Origin: Candidatus Saccharimonadales bacterium
GTDB taxonomy: Bacteria > Patescibacteriota > Saccharimonadia > Saccharimonadales > Saccharimonadaceae
Assembly: GCA_035697325.1 (NCBI GenBank)
Contig: DASSDB010000002.1
Span: forward strand, 155,232 to 219,231
Reading direction: 5' to 3'
Length of the DNA: 64,000 bases
Shown here: positions 59,512-64,000 of the stretch, in pieces
How positions within the stretch are numbered: position 1 is the first letter of the stretch
Layout: each line of letters begins with the position of its first letter
Notes under the pieces: generated by a model
The model's input: the letters and a program-made list of their open reading frames with translations, nothing else
What the model was told of the DNA's origin: nothing
Database searches by the model: none
Program-made: the position numbers and the translations under genes

Positions 59512-60528
59512 ATGTTTATTGTCATGACGATTGCCTGCGTATTACTCGTAGTGCTTCTTGTGTTAATTGCCGGTGTTATGCCCAGACGTCCCAGCATGAG
59601 CCACTTCGAACTCGAGCGCCGGCGGAAAGCAGGTGATCGTGAAGCGGCACGTATTTTCAGGCGGGAGACCCTCTTGGCAGGGGTTGTTTCTTTACAGCGG
59701 GTCGTGTGTGCCATGCTCCTTGTGCTCATCGTGCTTTTTAGCGTAGGTGCCTTCGGCTGGGTGATCGGTGTCGTTATATCGGTGGTAATTGCGCTTGAGT
59801 ACAACGCATTTGCCCGTATCGGGGCGATTAATCGTCAGAGCCAAAAACTTTACTCTCGGATAGAAGAGCCTATTTTGAGTCTTGTTGAAAAATACCCTAA
59901 ACTTTTTAATCTCATCCGCACTGCTCTTCCTGCTGAAACAGAAGCTCGCCTTGAATCAAGGGAAGAGCTGCTTCATCTTGTTGAGAAAGCTGGGGCAGTA
60001 CTTTCTCAAGAAGAGCGCAAGCATATTGTCAATGGTCTCACTTTTGGTGATCGCAGGGTAAAAGAAATAATGACGCCACGGGGCATGATAGACAGCATCA
60101 GTAAAAAAGAACTCCTCGGTCCACTGGTGCTTGATGATCTTCACAAAACCGGCCATAGTCGATTTCCTGTCACGGATGGTGACATTGATCATGTGGTAGG
60201 CATGCTCTACATTCAAGATTTATTAGTCGTTGATAGCGGCAAGCGATCTGGTTCGGTTGAAAAAACTATGGAGCCTCGCGTGTTCTATATTCATGAAGAT
60301 CAATCGCTTACGCATGCCCTGGCCGCGTTTATTCGCACTCACCACCATCTTTTTGTAGTTATCAACGAATTCCGCGAAACAGTTGGAGTTATCAGCCTTG
60401 AAGATGTGATGGAGGCATTGCTCGGGCATAAAATTATCGATGAATTCGATACGCATGAGGATCTGCGCGTCGTCGCAGCTCGTAATCCTCGTAAAAACAA
60501 TCATCCCAATAAGCGCGAAGACGTCTAA
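59512..60528 (+). CDS. CNNM/hemolysin-like membrane protein with CBS pair
   Basis: The 338-residue protein has N-terminal hydrophobic helices at about 3-24, 52-75 and 80-95 in place of a full DUF21 domain. A pair of CBS domains (about 180-310) follows: VKEIMTPRGMIDSISKKELLG, HSRFPVTDGDIDHVVGMLYIQDLL and FVVINEFRETVGVISLEDVMEALLG. The C-terminal CorC/HlyC domain of longer members is missing. Relatives take part in Mg2+/Co2+ efflux or homeostasis, which fits the nearby MgtE and CorA genes (inference). Confidence 0.85.
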   Translation: MFIVMTIACVLLVVLLVLIAGVMPRRPSMSHFELERRRKAGDREAARIFRRETLLAGVVSLQRVVCAMLLVLIVLFSVGAFGWVIGVVISVVIALEYNAFARIGAINRQSQKLYSRIEEPILSLVEKYPKLFNLIRTALPAETEARLESREELLHLVEKAGAVLSQEERKHIVNGLTFGDRRVKEIMTPRGMIDSISKKELLGPLVLDDLHKTGHSRFPVTDGDIDHVVGMLYIQDLLVVDSGKRSGSVEKTMEPRVFYIHEDQSLTHALAAFIRTHHHLFVVINEFRETVGVISLEDVMEALLGHKIIDEFDTHEDLRVVAARNPRKNNHPNKREDV

Positions 60529-60552
60529 CACTAGTAGAAAGCTGCTAGAGGT

Positions 60553-60647
60553 GGTAGAATATAGGTAACTATGCCACGGCAGCAGCACAATAACAGAAAT
60601 CAGCGGGTCGACGAGTAAGAACTCGGCGTTTCTTCTTGTCATCGACC
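60553..60647 (+). promoter_or_regulatory. aspS leader: extended -10, 15-codon ORF and alternative hairpins
   Basis: Extended -10 TGGTAGAAT at 60552-60560 is followed 10 nt later by ATG 60571, opening MPRQQHNNRNQRVDE (stop TAA 60616-60618), with three Asn and one Asp codon. GGGTCGA at 60605-60611 pairs with TCGACCC at 60641-60647. Inside, CGAG/CTCG and AAGAA/TTCTT offer competing stems. No T-run follows and no T-box core (AGGGTGGNACCGCG) is present. Translation of the leader could control folding ahead of aspS; this is inference. Confidence 0.4.
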
Positions 60648-60687
60648 CTCTAGCACAGCCGTACAACCACTTAACAAGGAAAAGTAT

Positions 60688-62451
60688 ATGACACGAATAG
60701 TAGTGCGCGATCTTATAAAACGACAAGGCGAAAACGTTACGGTGAGTGGATGGGTCCACAATCGCCGCGACCATGGTGGACTGATCTTTATTGATATGCG
60801 CGATCACACAGGTATCATCCAGCTCGTTGTTAACCCCGACCAAGCAGAAGCCTTTGAGCTAGCCGAACACGTGAGGAGCGAATTTGTTATTACGGCAACC
60901 GGCCTCCTAAAAGAACGCGAAGAGCAGTTAAAAAATCCTAATTTGCCAACGGGAACAATCGAATTAGTAGTTCAGACTATGAAAGTTCTTAACCGTTCCG
61001 AGCCTCTGCCTATTCAAGTTCAAGATGATGCACCACTTGCGAATGAGGAGCTTCGGTTAAAGTATCGATATATCGATCTTCGCCGCGCCAAAATGCAGCA
61101 CCTATTAAAAAAGCGTTCTGAATACAACAAGATTATCCGTACCTTTATGGATGAACAAGAGTTTATTGAGGTAACCACGCCAATTCTTGCCAATTCAAGT
61201 CCGGAAGGTGCGCGCGATTTCCTCATTCCGTCACGTGTTCATCCTGGAAAGTTTTATGCACTACCCCAGGCACCGCAGCAGTTCAAACAGCTGCTTATGG
61301 TGGGAGGTGTGCCCCGTTATTATCAGATAGCCGCATGCTTCAGGGATGAAGATCCTCGAGCGGATCGTCTCTATGGAGAGTTTTATCAACTTGATATGGA
61401 GATGTCTTTTGTCGAAGACGGCGATACCGTTCGCTCGTTGATGGAGCCGCTTATCAAGATTCTCGTTACCGACTTTGCGGGCAAGAAGCTTCTGACCGAA
61501 GATGTCCCGCGTATCCCTTATGAAGTAGCAATGGACCGTTTTGGCTCAGATAAGCCGGATCTCCGCTATGGTATGGAACTCATCGACCTTACCGACATTC
61601 TAACGGAAACTGGGTTTGGCGTTTTTGCAAATACCATTAAGGATGGTGGTGTTATTAAAGCAATCTGTGTGAAAAATGGCGCCGGGCTAAGCCGTTCACA
61701 AATCGACTCTTTTACAGAAATAGCAAAATCGCATGGTGCGGGCGGGCTCGCATATCTTACGTTCCAAGATGGAGGAATAACATCACCTATTGCTAAGTTC
61801 TTATCTGCCGATGAGCTTACTTCAATCAAAGAGAGAACTGCGGCCGAAGATGGCGATATCGTCTTCTTTGGTTCAGACAAGCGGGCAATTGTTAATAAAG
61901 TACTTGGTAGCTTGCGAATCGCATTTGCTGACCATTTCAACTTGAAAGACCCGAACGTTGTGGCGCTTGCCTGGATTATAGATTTTCCGTTTTACGAATG
62001 GGATGAAAAGGCGGGAAGACTTGACTTCGGACACAATCCTTTTTCAATGCCCAAAGGCGGGGTTGAAGTACTTCGAGGGGATGATAAGCTCTCGATTGTG
62101 GCCGATCAGTACGATATGGTTATGAACGGCTACGAAATTTGCTCTGGAGCAGTTCGAAACCACAACCCAGAGGTAATGTACGAAGCGTTCGGCGCTCTTG
62201 GATATGATAAAGAGTATGTTGAGGCCAAGTTCGGTGCAATGCTCGGTGCATTTAAGTTCGGTGCCCCACCTCATGCTGGTTGTGCATTTGGCCTCGACCG
62301 TATGCTGATGGAACTTATGGGCGAGGAAAACATCCGTGAAGTCGTTGCTTTTCCAAAGAATGGTTCGGGCATCGACGTTATGATGAACTCGCCAAGTACC
62401 GTTGAGCCAGCCCAGCTAAAAGAGCTTTCAATTGCCTCAACCGAATCTTAG
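60688..62451 (+). CDS. aspS: Aspartyl-tRNA synthetase (bacterial type)
   Basis: This class II synthetase attaches aspartate to tRNA-Asp. If the genome lacks asparaginyl-tRNA synthetase, it also charges tRNA-Asn, for later amidation by GatCAB. The 587 residues have an OB-fold anticodon domain (about 1-105; VSGWVHNRRDHGGLIFIDMRD). The catalytic domain includes EFIEVTTPILANSSPEGARDF (motif 1), YQIAACFRDEDPRADR (motif 2) and FGLDRMLMELMG (motif 3), and the bacterial GAD insertion lies at about 290-420. AAGGA precedes ATG by 5-9 nt. Whether it is non-discriminating cannot be decided by eye. Confidence 0.96.
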   Translation: MTRIVVRDLIKRQGENVTVSGWVHNRRDHGGLIFIDMRDHTGIIQLVVNPDQAEAFELAEHVRSEFVITATGLLKEREEQLKNPNLPTGTIELVVQTMKVLNRSEPLPIQVQDDAPLANEELRLKYRYIDLRRAKMQHLLKKRSEYNKIIRTFMDEQEFIEVTTPILANSSPEGARDFLIPSRVHPGKFYALPQAPQQFKQLLMVGGVPRYYQIAACFRDEDPRADRLYGEFYQLDMEMSFVEDGDTVRSLMEPLIKILVTDFAGKKLLTEDVPRIPYEVAMDRFGSDKPDLRYGMELIDLTDILTETGFGVFANTIKDGGVIKAICVKNGAGLSRSQIDSFTEIAKSHGAGGLAYLTFQDGGITSPIAKFLSADELTSIKERTAAEDGDIVFFGSDKRAIVNKVLGSLRIAFADHFNLKDPNVVALAWIIDFPFYEWDEKAGRLDFGHNPFSMPKGGVEVLRGDDKLSIVADQYDMVMNGYEICSGAVRNHNPEVMYEAFGALGYDKEYVEAKFGAMLGAFKFGAPPHAGCAFGLDRMLMELMGEENIREVVAFPKNGSGIDVMMNSPSTVEPAQLKELSIASTES

Positions 62452-62458
62452 GAATCCG

Positions 62459-63043
62459 ATGCCACACGCGCGACACCTTGTTCTCTATATTCCGGGTCTT
62501 GGTGACCATTATGATAATGGACGTTCACTACTTCTCAAAGGGTGGCGACTGTGGGGAGTTGAAGCTCGCCTTGTTCCAATTAAATGGTATGAAAAAGGAA
62601 ACTATCAGAACAAACGAGCCTTGGTATATGCGGCTGTCCAAGAGGCCAAGCGACAAGGGTATTTGATAACGCTCATTGGTGAAAGTGCTGGTGCAAGTTT
62701 GGCATTGAATACGGCGAGTGAATTCCCTCAAGCTATTAAGAAAGTAATTGTCATTGCAGGTGTAAATAGCTCGCAACTACCAATTTCGCCCCACTATACT
62801 ATGCTTGCTCCGGCATTTGCCGAGTCTGCCGGGCGGGTATCGCAATCAGTAAGAATAATGGATCCCGCTAAAATCCACACTGTTAGGGGTCTATTGGACC
62901 ATGTAGTGTCACCTCGGTTTAACGATATTGAAGGTGCTAAAAAGCACGTAATCTTCAGCGTCGGTCACTTCTGGACAATCGTCCTCTGTCTCACTCTCCT
63001 GAGCGGTTTTATAGCGCATTTGGTGAAACAGTCTCACGACTAA
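62459..63043 (+). CDS. Alpha/beta-hydrolase-like protein
   Basis: The 194-residue protein begins ARHLVLYIPGLGDHYDNGRSLL (strand, oxyanion-type glycine turn). It then has VQEAKRQGYLITLIGESAGASLALN with the nucleophile elbow GESAG (about residue 75), LLDHVVSPRFND as a possible acid and SVGHFWTIV as the catalytic His. A hydrophobic C-terminal helix follows. Substrate is unknown. The start at 62459 is favoured by AGGA 5-8 nt upstream; TTG 62432 would extend it into aspS. It follows aspS by 7 bp. Confidence 0.75.
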   Translation: MPHARHLVLYIPGLGDHYDNGRSLLLKGWRLWGVEARLVPIKWYEKGNYQNKRALVYAAVQEAKRQGYLITLIGESAGASLALNTASEFPQAIKKVIVIAGVNSSQLPISPHYTMLAPAFAESAGRVSQSVRIMDPAKIHTVRGLLDHVVSPRFNDIEGAKKHVIFSVGHFWTIVLCLTLLSGFIAHLVKQSHD

Positions 63044-63131
63044 AGATTATAATGCTATTGCTTTTTTATCAATATAATGATACAGTAAAAAGTGTTGATA
63101 CAGCAAATATAAAAATAAGGAGAAAGAAAAC

Positions 63132-63347
63132 ATGGATACAAACGTCGTGATCACACTCCTCACTATCGCGGTAGTATTGCTTTCGATCGTTATCATTGCA
63201 ATGCTTACAGCACTTGTCATTGTGCTTGTGAAAGTGCAGCGTGTTATTAAAAGTATCGACGCGATTACGCAAAATGTCGCAGCAGCGAGTGAATGGTTAG
63301 TGCCTGCCCGAGTTATCGGTCACATTTCTAAACTTTTCCGTCGCTAG
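63132..63347 (+). CDS. Small single-helix membrane protein paired with YtxH protein
   Basis: The 71-residue product has a long N-terminal membrane helix (about 5-33, rich in Val/Ile/Leu), a short coil VQRVIKSIDAITQNVAAASEW, and a basic end (KLFRR). It resembles DUF948-type proteins that often stand next to YtxH genes. AAGGAGAAAG lies 7-16 nt upstream of ATG. The YtxH gene starts 27 bp downstream. Confidence 0.7.
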   Translation: MDTNVVITLLTIAVVLLSIVIIAMLTALVIVLVKVQRVIKSIDAITQNVAAASEWLVPARVIGHISKLFRR

Positions 63348-63374
63348 TAAACAAAAACGAAAGGACTATTAATT

Positions 63375-63752
63375 ATGTCACGTGCAACAAAAATTATCGC
63401 CGCAGCAGCAATCGGATTTGTCGCAGGAATCCTGCTAGCCCCAAAAAGTGGTAAAGAAACCCGCGAAGATCTAAAAAACAAAGCCCTCGGCGCAAAAGAT
63501 TACGCCGATGATAAAGCTCAGCAAGTAAAGGCGGCCGCTATGGAAGCCGGAGATACATTACGCGAGAGTGCTCAAGGTTTTAAAGATGAAGCATTAGGTA
63601 TGCTTCAGAGCACTCGCCGTAGCGCCGACGTTGTTTCTGACGAGGCCGAAAAACTTGGCGAGGAAGCAAAGGGCCGAGCGACTCGTGTTGCCGGTCAGGC
63701 AAAGCGAACAGCAAGCCGTGTCCAAAAAGACGCAGAAAAGCGCCTTCGCTAA
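63375..63752 (+). CDS. YtxH domain-containing protein
   Basis: The 125-residue protein has a short N-terminal membrane segment with the YtxH signature IIAAAAIGFVAGILLAPKSGKETREDL (positions 7-33; key motif GILLAPKSGKETR). A long charged, Ala-rich amphipathic helix similar to LEA or apolipoprotein-like repeats follows (about 35-125; repeated A-x-D/E-x-A-x-x-x-G-E). Such proteins are linked to general stress in Firmicutes. It is in an operon with the preceding small membrane protein and ends in a good terminator. Confidence 0.88.
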   Translation: MSRATKIIAAAAIGFVAGILLAPKSGKETREDLKNKALGAKDYADDKAQQVKAAAMEAGDTLRESAQGFKDEALGMLQSTRRSADVVSDEAEKLGEEAKGRATRVAGQAKRTASRVQKDAEKRLR

Positions 63753-63769
63753 AATCTTCATATCAGCTT

Positions 63770-63807
63770 AAAAATAACACCCTTCACTTCGAGGGGTGTT
63801 ATTTTTT
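63770..63807. terminator. Terminator after the YtxH gene
   Basis: AATAACACC ... GGTGTTATT stem-loop followed by TTTTTT. It also lies just past the stop of the minus-strand DNA glycosylase gene and may serve both. Confidence 0.8.
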
Positions 63808-64000
63808 AGACTTTCGGTGCATTATCAAGCGAATGCCAGACGTACCAACTGGCGACAGATTCGTAAGGGTGCCAATGTCTTTGTGAAGCGATTTCGATAA
63901 CCATTTCAGGACTAGGGGTGTTGGGTAATTTGTAAAGACGCTGAATGCCGTTACGGATGCCAAGGTCGCCTACGGGAAGTACATCGAGCCTCCTCATGCA
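63806..64000 (-). CDS. AlkA-type DNA-3-methyladenine glycosylase, C-terminal part (cut by window edge)
   Basis: Only the last about 65 residues are in the window. RRLDVLPVGDLGIRNGIQRLY contains the conserved catalytic Asp region of HhH-GPD glycosylases (D-x-F/L-P-x-G-D-L-G), followed by MVIEIASQRHWHPYESVASWYVW, the typical C-terminal W-x-P-Y-R/E-S-x-A-x-W-Y-x-W block. The enzyme removes alkylated bases in base-excision repair. An ATG at 63997 is internal; the gene must start beyond the right edge. Confidence 0.85.
   Translation of the reverse strand, partial: CMRRLDVLPVGDLGIRNGIQRLYKLPNTPSPEMVIEIASQRHWHPYESVASWYVWHSLDNAPKV

Noticed and set aside
60541-60687. T-box riboswitch before aspS
   Set aside because: No AGGGTGGNACCGCG core, no Stem I pattern and no terminator T-run; the leader ORF idea is kept only as an inference.

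Overview
The window looks like the replication-origin end of a small, compact chromosome from a Candidatus Saccharibacteria (TM7, Patescibacteria/CPR) relative. This is inferred from gene content and style and has not been tested by phylogeny. The supporting points are: dnaA divergent from rpmH-rnpA-yidC-khpB; tightly overlapping genes; a very large surface-glycan locus with an ABC-type glycan exporter and no lipid A genes; an actinobacterial-like hemagglutinin-type wall protein; a fused RmlC-RmlD; and a near absence of biosynthetic pathways. TGA is used as a normal stop (for example at 10785-10787 and in the GT4 gene ending at 13113), so the Gracilibacteria/Absconditabacteria recoding of UGA does not apply.

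Layout. 1-3806: origin-type region with DnaA-box-like motifs on both sides of dnaA, then rpmH, rnpA, yidC and the KH-R3H RNA-binding protein gene. 3803-8787: leftward genes in which succinyl-CoA-synthetase-type sucC and sucD sit between glycosyltransferase genes. 8824-39492: about 30 kb of surface polysaccharide genes. These include a Wzm/Wzt exporter, a sugar-decoration cassette (two DegT-type enzymes, WbqC-like, GNAT), many GT2/GT4 enzymes, a GT-C-like membrane protein, GtrA, the complete dTDP-rhamnose set (rmlA, rmlC-D fusion, rmlB), glmS, galE, a polyprenyl-phosphate sugar transferase and an O-antigen-ligase-like protein. Two secreted or membrane-anchored surface proteins (20272-22451 and 30880-32736) lie among them.

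39470-42823: a LexA-type DNA-binding domain without its protease, followed by both subunits of an ATP-citrate lyase, which is the most unexpected metabolic content here. 42872-47121: tRNA-Asn(GTT), a decayed HTH gene and a complete two-gene Type III restriction-modification system, probably an acquired island. 47179-55322: many short independent transcription units (YdeI-like, Nudix, P-loop kinase, VOC protein, FNR-like flavoprotein, CorA, polysaccharide deacetylase, CtlX-like hydrolase) and an AbrB-type regulator with a DHA2 exporter. 55444-64000: an orphan GC-rich gene between two perfect terminator-like palindromes, CorA and MgtE magnesium transporters, a structured intergenic locus with a 30-codon ORF, a DsbA-like oxidoreductase, a CBS-domain membrane protein, aspS behind a short leader ORF, a small hydrolase, a YtxH pair, and the 3' part of an AlkA-type DNA glycosylase cut by the window edge.

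A recurring regulatory signature runs through the window. Many genes have a -10 element, often extended (TGnTAnnnT), only 6-11 nt before the start codon and no Shine-Dalgarno sequence, which points to leaderless or nearly leaderless mRNAs. Other genes have good Shine-Dalgarno sites (for example 26460, 30369, 39470, 51239, 53247), so both initiation modes appear to be used. No CRISPR array, insertion sequence or rRNA gene was seen.
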